DNA of 7,995 nt from contig JAJFJX010000150.1 of assembly GCA_021773655.1 (NCBI GenBank), positions 1-7,995 on the forward strand. Direction: 5' to 3'. Origin of the DNA: Panacagrimonas sp. Lineage in GTDB: Bacteria; Pseudomonadota; Gammaproteobacteria; Nevskiales; Nevskiaceae. The notes beneath the pieces are model-generated. The model saw only the letters and a program-made list of their open reading frames with translations. It was not told the origin of the DNA and did no database searches. Of this stretch, positions 1-6,404 are shown in pieces. The position numbers and the translations under genes are program-made. Position 1 is the first letter of the stretch. The number at the start of each line of letters is the position of its first letter.

Positions 1-39
1 ACCGCCGCCCTGACCGCCGCCCTGACCGCCGCCCTGACC
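1..39 (+). repeat. 12-bp tandem repeat (3 copies plus 3 bases) inside a signal-peptide coding region
   Basis: The unit ACCGCCGCCCTG occurs three times in a row, followed by ACC, starting at the first base of the window. Because 12 is a multiple of three, each unit adds Thr-Ala-Ala-Leu to the hydrophobic core of the signal peptide of the DUF3047 protein without changing frame. The array may extend further upstream, outside the window. Confidence 0.9.
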
Positions 40-723
40 GTGGCCCTGGCCTGCGCCGGTCCTGCGCGTGCCTGGCAGGCGTTGCCCATGGATCTGGAAC
101 ACTGGAAGCCGCAACCCCTGCCCAAGGTCGAGCGCCAGACCCGTTGGCAGGTGCAGACGCAGGACGGAATGATGACCCTGGTGGCGCAGTCTCAGGATGC
201 GGCCAGTGGCGTGATCCACGCGGTCGACTGGCCCGGGCAGACCACCATGCGCTGGCGCTGGAAGGTCTCGCGCAGCGTGCGCGATGGCCGGCTCGATGCT
301 CGGGCGGCAGACGACTTCGCCGCCCGCCTCTACGTGATCTTCGATCCGCCTGATGCGCACCTGAGTTGGGCGGATCGCGCAAAGCTGGCGCTGGGCCGGC
401 AGTTGTTCGGTGATCGCCTGCCACGCGCCGCGCTGTGCTACGTCTGGAGCCACACCGAGGCGGTGGGCACCATCGCCCCCAACGCTTACACCGACCGGGT
501 GCGCATGATCGTGCTGGATCAGGGCGATGACCATGCCGGCCAGTGGCGCCTGCACGAGCGCGATCTGGCAGCCGACTACCAGGCCGCGTTCGGCCACGCC
601 CCGGCGCCGCGCATCATCGGCGTGTCGCTGATGAGCGACACCGACAACACCGGCGACTCGGTGCAGGCTGCCTTTGCCGGCATCGAAGCCCGCGTCGGAG
701 TCGACGCCGGCGCCGAACGATAA
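1..723 (+). CDS. DUF3047 family exported protein, 5' end cut by window
   Basis: The frame is open from base 1, so the true start lies upstream. The first GTG inside the window (position 40) is in the middle of a hydrophobic signal-peptide core and is not a credible start. The visible N-terminus is Ala/Leu-rich and ends in ...GPARA before W-Q, a good signal peptidase I site, so the mature protein is probably periplasmic. The body has the conserved features of DUF3047: MRWRWKV, a DDFAARLYVIFD stretch, a YVWSH segment, NAYTDRVR, and near the C-terminus DYQAAFGHAPAPRI followed by LMSDTDNTG. The family has no established biochemical role that I know of. An 83-bp gap separates it from the thioredoxin-like gene on the same strand, so co-transcription is plausible. 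Family assignment is by remembered motifs. No function is inferred. Confidence 0.85.
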   Translation, partial: TAALTAALTAALTVALACAGPARAWQALPMDLEHWKPQPLPKVERQTRWQVQTQDGMMTLVAQSQDAASGVIHAVDWPGQTTMRWRWKVSRSVRDGRLDARAADDFAARLYVIFDPPDAHLSWADRAKLALGRQLFGDRLPRAALCYVWSHTEAVGTIAPNAYTDRVRMIVLDQGDDHAGQWRLHERDLAADYQAAFGHAPAPRIIGVSLMSDTDNTGDSVQAAFAGIEARVGVDAGAER

Positions 724-806
724 GACCGAGATCTCGGACGCCGGCACGGCGCGGGCTTCGATGCCGGCCGGCACGATGGACGCCGGTCTGATCGTGGAGT
801 CCGGAC

Positions 807-1382
807 ATGCCTGCACTGCTGCGTCTGCGTCGTGCGCTGGCGCTGGGAATGATGCCCTTCTGCGCGCTGCTGGCCGCTGCCGGCCTGGTGCGTCTCCCGG
901 CCGCCGCGGTGGAACTGCCGGCGGGGCCGCAGGTGCCGAAGCTGACGCACACCGCGCCGGAGCGCTGGCTCAACTCGCCGCCGCTGACCTGGGACGAGCT
1001 GCGCGGCAAGGTGGTGCTGCTGGAGTTCTGGACCTTCGCCTGCTGGAACTGCTACCGCTCCGTTGCCTGGCTGCACACGCTGGAAAAGAAGTTCGCCGCC
1101 AGCGACTTCCTGCTGCTGGGCGTGCACACACCGGAACTGCCGCAGGAGTGCCGGCTGGACCGGCTGCTGGCCAAGATGGAGGAGTACGACATCACCAACC
1201 CGGTCATGATCGACAACGACTACAGCGACTGGAAGGCGATGAACAACCGCTACTGGCCGGCGTTCTATCTGGTGGATCGTCACGGCCGCATCCGGGGTCG
1301 GTACGTCGGCGAGACCCACGTGGGCGACCGCAACGCAAGGCGCATCGAAGCGGACATCGCGCGCGTACTGGCGGAGGACTGA
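807..1382 (+). CDS. Exported thioredoxin-fold protein (TlpA/DipZ-type redoxin), CWNC active site
   Basis: The 191-residue product starts at ATG 807 with GGAG at 796-799, seven bases upstream. Residues 1-34 form a signal sequence or anchor: Arg-rich start, hydrophobic stretch at about 11-34, and a possible AxA cleavage near LPAAA. The thioredoxin domain follows. EFWTFACWNCYRS carries the redox pair Cys79-Trp-Asn-Cys82, then LGVHTPE, then DNDYSDWKAMNNRYWPAFYLVD with the cis-proline loop (YWPAF). This signature (WTF-C-x-N-C ... HTPE ... DND...W ... YWPA) is that of the thioredoxin-like part of DipZ and related proteins, without the membrane DsbD-like half. The likely role is thiol-disulfide exchange outside the cytoplasm, partner unknown. 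It could be co-transcribed with the DUF3047 gene upstream. A link with the arsenic genes downstream is only positional. Confidence 0.85.
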   Translation: MPALLRLRRALALGMMPFCALLAAAGLVRLPAAAVELPAGPQVPKLTHTAPERWLNSPPLTWDELRGKVVLLEFWTFACWNCYRSVAWLHTLEKKFAASDFLLLGVHTPELPQECRLDRLLAKMEEYDITNPVMIDNDYSDWKAMNNRYWPAFYLVDRHGRIRGRYVGETHVGDRNARRIEADIARVLAED

Positions 1383-1420
1383 CCCTCGAACGGCCTGCGC
1401 CCATGCCTTGCATTCGAGGG
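1383..1420 (+). repeat. Perfect 8-bp inverted repeat directly after the thioredoxin-like gene
   Basis: CCCTCGAA at 1383-1390, starting on the base after the stop codon, is matched by TTCGAGGG at 1413-1420 with a 22-base loop. A competing pairing GCGCCC (1397-1402) with GGGCGC (1418-1423) exists. Its position suggests a transcription end or mRNA-stabilising hairpin separating the first two genes from arsM. No T-run follows, so a standard intrinsic terminator is not supported. Confidence 0.4.
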
Positions 1421-1491
1421 CGCGGGAAGCCCACGCTGGCCCGTGCCGTATCTGGTTTACCGAAAGTCTTTTACTGAATTCCGGAGTTCCG

Positions 1492-2556
1492 ATGGACGAC
1501 CTTATCCCCGCGGCCCCAGAGGCCATCACCGACTCGGTCAAGGAGTACTACGGCCGCGTGCTGCAATCATCGGCCGATCTCAAGACCTCCGCCTGCTGTC
1601 TGGCCGAGGTGCTGCCCGCCCATGTGCGCGAGGCCCTGCGCGACGTGCATCCAGAAGTGCTGGATCGCTTCTACGGCTGCGGCTCTCCGATCCCGCCGGC
1701 GCTCGAAGGCGCCACCGTGCTCGACCTGGGCAGCGGCTCGGGGCGCGACTGCTACGTGCTGTCGAAGCTGGTCGGGCCGCGCGGCCGTGTGATCGGCGTC
1801 GACATGACCGACGAGCAACTGGCGGTGGCGCGCCGGCACCAGGCCTGGCACGCCGAGCGCCTGGGTCACGCCAACGTGGAGTTCCGCGCCGGCTATATCG
1901 AGGACCTGGCCGCGGCCGGCATTGCCGACGCCAGTATCGACTTGGTGATCTCCAACTGCGTGCTGAACCTGTCGCCGGACAAGGCACGCTGCTTCGCCGA
2001 GATCTTCCGCGTGCTCAAGCCCGGCGGCGAGCTGTATTTCTCCGACGTCTTCAGTGATCGCCGCGTGCCGACAGCGCTGGCCCGCGACCCCGAGCTGCTT
2101 GGCGAGTGCCTGGGCGGCGCGCTCTACATCGAGGACTTCCGCCGGGCGATGGCCAGGGTGGGATGCCTGGACGCGCGGGTGGTGTCGTCCACGCCGCTGG
2201 AACTGCACAACGCGCAGATCGAGCACAAGGCCGGCCACATCGGTTTTTCCTCGGTGACCGTGCGCGCCTTCAAGCTGGACCTGGAAGACCGCTGCGAAGA
2301 CTTCGGCCAGGTGGCGACTTACCTCGGCACCGAGCCGCACCATCCGCATGCATTTGTACTGGACGATCACCATCGCCTGGAAACCGGTCGGCCGATGCTG
2401 GTCTGCGGCAACACCGCCGACATGCTCAGCCGCACGCGCTATGCGCCGCACTTTCGCGTGACCGGGGACCAGTCCCGGCACTTCGGCCTGTTCGATTGCA
2501 GTCCGGGCGCAATGTCACAAACCCGCGAGGCCGGCGCCAAGGCCGGGTGTTGCTGA
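1492..2556 (+). CDS. arsM: Arsenite S-adenosylmethionine methyltransferase (ArsM type)
   Basis: The product (354 residues) methylates trivalent arsenic using SAM, in the cytoplasm. ATG 1492 is chosen because GGAG lies at 1483-1486, five bases upstream; an in-frame ATG at 1408 falls inside the inverted-repeat region and has no comparable ribosome binding site. The class I methyltransferase fold shows motif I VLDLGSGSGRDCY (76-88), GVDMT (102-106), and post-motif RVLKPGGELYFSDVF (173-187). Cysteines characteristic of ArsM are present: C35/C36 (SACC), C63 (YGCG), C156 (SNCVLNL) and C206 (ECLGGALY). These match in context and approximate spacing the four arsenic-binding or redox cysteines of the algal CmArsM. 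A C-terminal extension of about 110 residues ends in Cys-Cys. The stop codon shares one base with the start of arsS, so the two are translationally coupled. The gap of 109 bp upstream should hold its promoter, but I see no convincing -35/-10 pair. Confidence 0.88.
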   Translation: MDDLIPAAPEAITDSVKEYYGRVLQSSADLKTSACCLAEVLPAHVREALRDVHPEVLDRFYGCGSPIPPALEGATVLDLGSGSGRDCYVLSKLVGPRGRVIGVDMTDEQLAVARRHQAWHAERLGHANVEFRAGYIEDLAAAGIADASIDLVISNCVLNLSPDKARCFAEIFRVLKPGGELYFSDVFSDRRVPTALARDPELLGECLGGALYIEDFRRAMARVGCLDARVVSSTPLELHNAQIEHKAGHIGFSSVTVRAFKLDLEDRCEDFGQVATYLGTEPHHPHAFVLDDHHRLETGRPMLVCGNTADMLSRTRYAPHFRVTGDQSRHFGLFDCSPGAMSQTREAGAKAGCC

Positions 2557-3575
2557 TGAACGCGCCGGACCGGGTCAAAACGCCAGCGCCCGCGCGCTAC
2601 GACTTCCAGGCCCAGCTCGACCGTGCCGGTGTGCAACTGCCGGTGCGCGAAGTGCGCACCCTGCAGATCAATCTGACCAAAACCTGCAATCAGGCCTGCC
2701 GGCATTGCCACGTCGACGCCTCGCCGGCGCGCACCGAGGCCTTGTCGGACGCCGGCCTCGAACAGTGCCTGAAGATCCTCGCTGCGCATCCGCAGATCCA
2801 GGTGCTGGATCTCACCGGCGGCGCGCCGGAACTGCATCCGCGCTTCGACGAACTGGTGCGTCGCGCGCGTGCGCTGGATCGCCACGTGATGGTGCGACAC
2901 AACCTCACCGTGCAGTTCGACGGTCATCCCGTGACCGGCGCCAGCAAGGCCTATCTGCCGGAGTTCTTTGCCGAACAGCAGGTGGAAGTGGTGTCCTCGC
3001 TGCCCTACTACCAGGCGTTCATGACCGATACCCAGCGTGGCAAGGGCGTGTTCGGCAAGAGCGTGGATGCCATCCGGCGTCTCAATGATGTCGGCTATGG
3101 CATCGACGGCAGCGGCTTGGTGCTCAATCTGGTTTACAACCCGGTGGGGCCCTACCTGCCGGCGGCGCAGGCCAGCCTGGAAGCCGACTTCAAGCGCGAA
3201 CTGCTGGACAAGTTCGGCCTGCGCTTCAACGGCCTGTTCACCATCACCAACATGCCGATCCATCGTTTCGCGCTGCACCTGCAGAAATCAGGGCAGTACG
3301 CGAGCTACATGGACAAACTGCTGGCGGCGTTCAATCCGGCGGCGGCGCAGAACGTGATGTGTCGCGACATCCTGTCGGTGGACCACCAGGGGCGCATCTA
3401 CGATTGCGACTTCAACCAGATGCTCGAACTGCAGGCGCGCGACGGCAGCGGCAATGCACTGAGCATCTTCGACTTCGACCTCGAACGCGTGCTGGCACGG
3501 CGCATCCGCTTCGGCGATCACTGCCTGGGCTGCACGGCCGGCGCCGGGAGTTCCTGCGGCGGCGCCACGGCATGA
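2556..3575 (+). CDS. arsS: Arsenosugar biosynthesis radical SAM enzyme (ArsS type)
   Basis: The 339-residue product starts at ATG 2556, whose A is the last base of the arsM stop (TGATG). The radical SAM cluster motif is C44-N-Q-A-C48-R-H-C51 (CX3CX2C), followed by the GGAPE motif (88-92). The C-terminal half has the Cys-rich domain typical of this family: VMCRDILSV with C269, YDCDFNQM with C284, and DHCLGC...SSC with C323, C326 and C334 near the end. Members of this family next to ArsM are known as ArsS, which joins a 5'-deoxyadenosyl group to dimethylated arsenic on the way to arsenosugars. Length and motif order fit an intact enzyme. No downstream partner gene (for example the glycosyltransferase seen in some such clusters) follows; a convergent gene on the other strand begins 31 bp later. 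Confidence 0.9.
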   Translation: MNAPDRVKTPAPARYDFQAQLDRAGVQLPVREVRTLQINLTKTCNQACRHCHVDASPARTEALSDAGLEQCLKILAAHPQIQVLDLTGGAPELHPRFDELVRRARALDRHVMVRHNLTVQFDGHPVTGASKAYLPEFFAEQQVEVVSSLPYYQAFMTDTQRGKGVFGKSVDAIRRLNDVGYGIDGSGLVLNLVYNPVGPYLPAAQASLEADFKRELLDKFGLRFNGLFTITNMPIHRFALHLQKSGQYASYMDKLLAAFNPAAAQNVMCRDILSVDHQGRIYDCDFNQMLELQARDGSGNALSIFDFDLERVLARRIRFGDHCLGCTAGAGSSCGGATA

Positions 3576-3619
3576 GCACGCACGCGGCCGGGGACGAGGT
3601 CCAGGCCTACGGCGAGTAG
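3572..3619 (+). other. Possible 15-codon ORF overlapping the arsS stop (ATGA)
   Basis: ATG at 3572 overlaps the arsS stop TGA by the ATGA arrangement usual for coupled operon genes, but the frame closes at TAG 3617-3619 after MSTHAAGDEVQAYGE. Its tail overlaps the 3' end of the convergent minus-strand gene. It may be chance, or the stub of a third operon gene lost when the region was rearranged. I do not recognise the peptide. Confidence 0.15.
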
Positions 3620-4146
3620 ATCGTCCTTCCGGTGCGTACGCCGATCTCGGAGCCGATCACCTTCAGCAGCAGGGTCTGGGCCGGGACCAGTACTGGAGTC
3701 AGGTTGTTCAGCTCGTTCTCGCCGCGGACCCTGACGCCCAGGTGCCTGGCCATCTTCGGAATCAGGTTCCAGGCCGACCCGGCAAAACAGTGCAGCAGGT
3801 CGACCATCCCGTCCGGCGCCATCAGGCGTCCGATCTTTGCCAGCTCGACGCTGTGTGTGTCGATCGTCGAATGGTGAAGGATATCGTCGCCCATCTCGAT
3901 CGCGACGCCATCGGTATATCGCGCGCCATGGCCGTGAATCGACAGCAGCGAGATCCGGTCCTTGTGTAATTTCTTCAGCACGACTTCCAGTCCGGTTCTC
4001 AGTTCCTTGATCGAACCGAATGACACTTCCGGCGTCAGGGGATAGTGCAGGCTTCGGATCGCACCATCGAAGTCTTCGCCCATCACGCCCCCGAGCGAGT
4101 CGACTCGACTCGATGGCCTGCTCTTGGCAAGAACAGCGGTTTTCAT
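3607..4146 (-). CDS. Standalone DUF4347/C80-like (caspase-fold-type) domain protein
   Basis: The product has 179 residues from the ATG at 4146-4144, chosen because AGGAG (complement of 4154-4158) stands seven bases upstream; the frame is open further upstream (GTG at 4245), so a longer form is possible. There is no signal peptide and no membrane segment. After a polar N-terminal region (1-60), residues 65-74 read ISLLSIHGHG, then about 45 residues including a MGDDILHH segment, then GMVDLLHCFAGSAW (113-126) and MARHLGVRVRG. A beta strand ending in His-Gly, then a strand ending in Cys with small residues after it, is the layout of DUF4347, peptidase C80 and other clan CD (caspase-like) domains, so H71 or H73 and C120 are candidate catalytic residues. 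Such domains usually sit within large toxins or adhesins; here it is alone. Codon use is less G/C-biased than neighbours (AGA, TTA, CGA and AGG occur), suggesting acquisition. Function is unknown; the fold assignment is tentative. Confidence 0.7.
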   Translation of the reverse strand: MKTAVLAKSRPSSRVDSLGGVMGEDFDGAIRSLHYPLTPEVSFGSIKELRTGLEVVLKKLHKDRISLLSIHGHGARYTDGVAIEMGDDILHHSTIDTHSVELAKIGRLMAPDGMVDLLHCFAGSAWNLIPKMARHLGVRVRGENELNNLTPVLVPAQTLLLKVIGSEIGVRTGRTIYSP

Positions 4147-4304
4147 TGGAGTGCTCCTGTTGGCAGGTCGGCAGAAAAGCTCGGTGAATCCGGTCTGGGC
4201 CTGCGCCCGGCCATTGCCGTGATCCACCGGCGGGTTCGCCCACACAACTGCGCCCGGGCGATGATCGGCGCCGGCGATGACCGGAATGCCGAAGCCCGAT
4301 GATT

Positions 4305-4496
4305 GTAGCGACGAGGGGCGGCCCGCATTCTCGGGTCGGATTCCTGGATCAGCGGGTGCAGGGTGATTGCTGCAGTGAGGCGGGCCATGCGCGCAGGGTC
4401 GGTGGCCATCACGCCGCTGAGGCCCTGGAGAATCGACAAGGCCTTGAACCCGGTGGCGTGGGACACCATCTTGTACGCGACATCGGGCAGGAGCAT
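4305..4496 (-). pseudogene. Coding-like minus-strand segment without a complete gene; probable remnant
   Basis: Within the 353-bp gap 4147-4499, the 64 codons read on the minus strand from ATG 4496-4494 have, by hand count, G+C of about 64%, 50% and 84% at positions 1, 2 and 3. That is the pattern of a real high-GC gene in this frame; the plus-strand frame sharing the same third positions has positions 1 and 2 reversed. The peptide reads MLLPDVAYKMVSHATG..., then LSILQGLSGVMATD and HPLIQESDP; I do not recognise it. Codon bias fades below 4300, and upstream the frame runs antisense into the hydroxylase gene. No good ribosome binding site precedes the ATG. It may be the leftover of a gene truncated by neighbouring genes, or a short undescribed gene transcribed toward the caspase-fold-like gene. 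The rest of the gap (4147-4304) holds only the upstream region of that gene, in whose frame it is also open and weakly coding-like. Confidence 0.3.
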
Positions 4497-4499
4497 TCC

Positions 4500-5333
4500 A
4501 TGGACGTCTGGGGGGTATCCGAGCCGGTGTTGCGCCTCGGCGTGTTTGCCGCAGTGCTGCTGAGCCTGCTCGGCGCCGAGGCCGTGTGGCCGCGTCGGGC
4601 CCTGGTTCTGGGTCGCAGGCGGTGGCCGACCAATCTTTCCATTCTGGTGCTGGGCGGCATCACCGTGCGTGCGCTCGGTGCGGTCAGTCCGCTGCTGCTG
4701 GCGGTGGGTGCAGCGGCATGGGCGCAGCAGGCAGGGGTCGGATTGTTCAATGCATGGGCCGCTCCCGAATGGCTTGCCGTGCTGTTGTGCGTGCTGATAC
4801 TCGATGCGCTGATCTGGGCCCAACACTGGGCGTTTCACCGCGTGCCCACCCTGTGGCGCCTGCATCGTGTGCATCACGCGGATCGCGACATCGACGTCAC
4901 CACCGCGCTGCGCTTCCATCCGGTGGAGATCGCGCTTTCCATGCTGATCAAAGGGGTGGCCGTCGTCGTGCTCGGCGCGCCGGTGCTGTCTGTGGTTGTG
5001 TTCGAGGTGCTGCTCAACGCCTGCGCCATGTTCAATCACGCCAATCTGCGGCTGCCCGTGGGCCTGGACCGCGTGCTCAGAATGCTCGTCGTGACGCCGG
5101 ACATGCACCGCGTGCATCACTCGGTGCATGCCGGTGAGCACAACCGCAACTTCGGCTTCAACCTGTCGGTATGGGATCGCTGGTTCGGCACCTATGTCGC
5201 GCAACCCCGCGACGGTCACCAGGGCATGACCATCGGCCTGCTGCAGTACCAGCAGGCCGGCCCGGAGCGGCTCGGCTGGAGTCTGGCCCTGCCGGTCCGG
5301 CCGCTGGGCCCGTCCGCGGAGTCATCGTCGTGA
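4500..5333 (+). CDS. Sterol desaturase / fatty acid hydroxylase superfamily membrane diiron enzyme
   Basis: The product has 277 residues from ATG 4500, preceded by AGGAG at 4489-4493 with six bases spacing. Hydrophobic stretches at about 10-25, 45-75, 90-107 and 145-170 indicate an integral inner-membrane protein. The eight-histidine diiron signature is present: H109-WAF-H113, H122-RV-HH126, D201-M-H203-RV-HH207 and H214-N-R-N-F-G, with an FNHAN segment between. It probably introduces a hydroxyl group or double bond in a lipid chain using O2; the exact substrate cannot be read from sequence. The conserved WRLHRVHHAD and HNRNFGFNLSVWDRWFGT segments match bacterial members of the superfamily. 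Its stop overlaps the GTG start of modE (GTGA), so the two are probably translated from one mRNA. The ribosome binding site overlaps the coding-like minus-strand segment noted upstream. Confidence 0.9.
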   Translation: MDVWGVSEPVLRLGVFAAVLLSLLGAEAVWPRRALVLGRRRWPTNLSILVLGGITVRALGAVSPLLLAVGAAAWAQQAGVGLFNAWAAPEWLAVLLCVLILDALIWAQHWAFHRVPTLWRLHRVHHADRDIDVTTALRFHPVEIALSMLIKGVAVVVLGAPVLSVVVFEVLLNACAMFNHANLRLPVGLDRVLRMLVVTPDMHRVHHSVHAGEHNRNFGFNLSVWDRWFGTYVAQPRDGHQGMTIGLLQYQQAGPERLGWSLALPVRPLGPSAESSS

Positions 5334-6115
5334 ACCAGGCCGAACTGGTGCTGCAAGGTCTGGGCGGATCGGCGGGCGGCAAGCGTCGGCTGGACCTTTT
5401 GCAGGCGATTGCCGCGACCGGCTCCATCACCCGCGCCGCCAAGGCGGTTGGGCTCAGCTACAAGGGCGCCTGGGACGCGGTGGATGCGCTGAACAATCTT
5501 GCCGACGGCGCACTCGTGCACCGGGTGAGCGGCGGGCGCGGCGGCGGCGGTACGCAGCTCACGGTACGCGGATGCGAGCTGCTCGCGCTCTACGAACGGG
5601 TGCAGTCCGAGCAGCGCGACATCGTCGAACGCATCGAACGCGAGCATGCGCAAGCGCGCGAGGACCTGCCGGTGCTGCAGCGCCTGGCCATGCTCAGCAG
5701 CGCGCGCAACCAGTTCGGCGGGCGGGTCTGCCGGCTCAGCACCGGGTCGGTCAACGACGAGATCGAGATCGGAATCGCGGGCGGCGCGAGCATCGTCGCG
5801 ACCATCACCCGGGTCAGCACCCGCAGCCTGCGAATCAAGGTCGGCACGCCGGTGACGGCGCTGATCAAGGCCTCGTGGATTGTCCTGGCAAGACCCGGCG
5901 CGCCAGCCTTCAGCGCCGCCAACCAGCTGGCCGGCACGGTGCGCGCGGTCAAGAGCGGTGCAGTCAATGCCGAGGTCAGTGTCGCCCTGCCTGGGGGACA
6001 GACGCTGGTGGCCATCGTCTCGCGCAAGAGCGTGGCTGAGCTCGAACTGCGCAGCGGTCGGCCGGTGATCGCGCTGTTCAGCGCTTCCAGCGTGATCCTC
6101 GTTCGCCTCGACTAG
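5330..6115 (+). CDS. modE: Molybdate-responsive transcriptional regulator ModE
   Basis: The product has 261 residues, almost exactly the length of E. coli ModE. GTG 5330 is chosen because it gives GTGA overlap with the upstream stop and has GGAG at 5318-5321 eight bases away. The N-terminal winged helix-turn-helix is seen in RLDLLQAIAATGSITRAAKA followed by VGLSYKGAWDAVDALN (about 20-55) and the basic, glycine-rich wing VSGGRGGGGTQLT. A linker helix follows (LLALYERVQSEQ). Two Mop (TOBE) domains follow: one starting at SARNQFGG (from 124), the other at NQLAGTVRAVKSG (from 198) with EVSVALPGGQT. ModE dimers bind molybdate through the Mop domains and then repress modABC and control molybdoenzyme genes. 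The predicted operator lies about 75 bp after its stop, upstream of modA, so modE itself is probably driven by the hydroxylase promoter and not by that operator. Confidence 0.95.
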   Translation: MNQAELVLQGLGGSAGGKRRLDLLQAIAATGSITRAAKAVGLSYKGAWDAVDALNNLADGALVHRVSGGRGGGGTQLTVRGCELLALYERVQSEQRDIVERIEREHAQAREDLPVLQRLAMLSSARNQFGGRVCRLSTGSVNDEIEIGIAGGASIVATITRVSTRSLRIKVGTPVTALIKASWIVLARPGAPAFSAANQLAGTVRAVKSGAVNAEVSVALPGGQTLVAIVSRKSVAELELRSGRPVIALFSASSVILVRLD

Positions 6116-6188
6116 GCTTCAACAGGGCGCATCGGCAAAGGGCAACAATTAGGGTCGCCATGATCCAACTTCTGGTACGGGCAAGAGT

Positions 6189-6240
6189 ATCGTGATATAG
6201 CGACATATATAAAGGTAGATATAACGAGATACATAACGAT
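6189..6240. promoter_or_regulatory. ModE operator island: one inverted site plus direct half-site repeats at 12-bp period
   Basis: In a G+C-rich gap this 52-bp stretch is strongly A+T-rich. Against the ModE half-sites CGTTATATA and TATATAACG with a 6-bp spacer (consensus as I recall it from E. coli), CGTGATATA at 6191-6199 (8 of 9) and TATATAAAG at 6206-6214 (8 of 9) are separated by exactly six bases. Two more right-hand half-sites follow in direct orientation: GATATAACG at 6218-6226 (8 of 9) and TACATAACG at 6230-6238 (8 of 9, the variant I recall in the E. coli modA operator). The three right halves start at 6206, 6218 and 6230, exactly 12 bp apart. The location, between modE and modA, fits control of modAB by the ModE encoded next door. 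TATATA/TATAAA inside the island could also serve as a -10 element, but no clear -35 is seen. Confidence 0.75.
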
Positions 6241-6404
6241 GAACCCGGGACAGACCCCTGAGCGTCGAAGGGCGCACCTGCCTGAGCAGTACGGCGGTGG
6301 TCGAGCGGCAAAGTTCGGCGCCTGCGAGTTCCCAGGACCGATTCCATCCGGTTGTGGTGCCCGGTCTGGCCGCCTGCGATGCGCTGCTGCGCGAGTTGCC
6401 TTCG

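Noticed and set aside
726..737. Perfect 12-bp palindrome CCGAGATCTCGG just after the DUF3047 stop
   Set aside because: It is too short and isolated to assign as a terminator or operator; no T-run and no second copy seen.
1408..1491. N-terminal extension of ArsM from ATG 1408
   Set aside because: It lacks a ribosome binding site, lies in the inverted-repeat region, and GGAG is correctly placed before ATG 1492.
576..1541. Long minus-strand open frames opposite the thioredoxin-like gene, and similar ones opposite arsM, arsS and the hydroxylase
   Set aside because: They are antisense by-products of high-GC codon bias, with compositions rich in Arg, His and Gln and no recognisable domains.
4299..4499. 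N-terminal extension of the hydroxylase from ATG 4299
   Set aside because: ATG 4500 has a strong AGGAG at proper spacing and begins with a family-like N-terminus; the upstream codons have weak bias in that frame.
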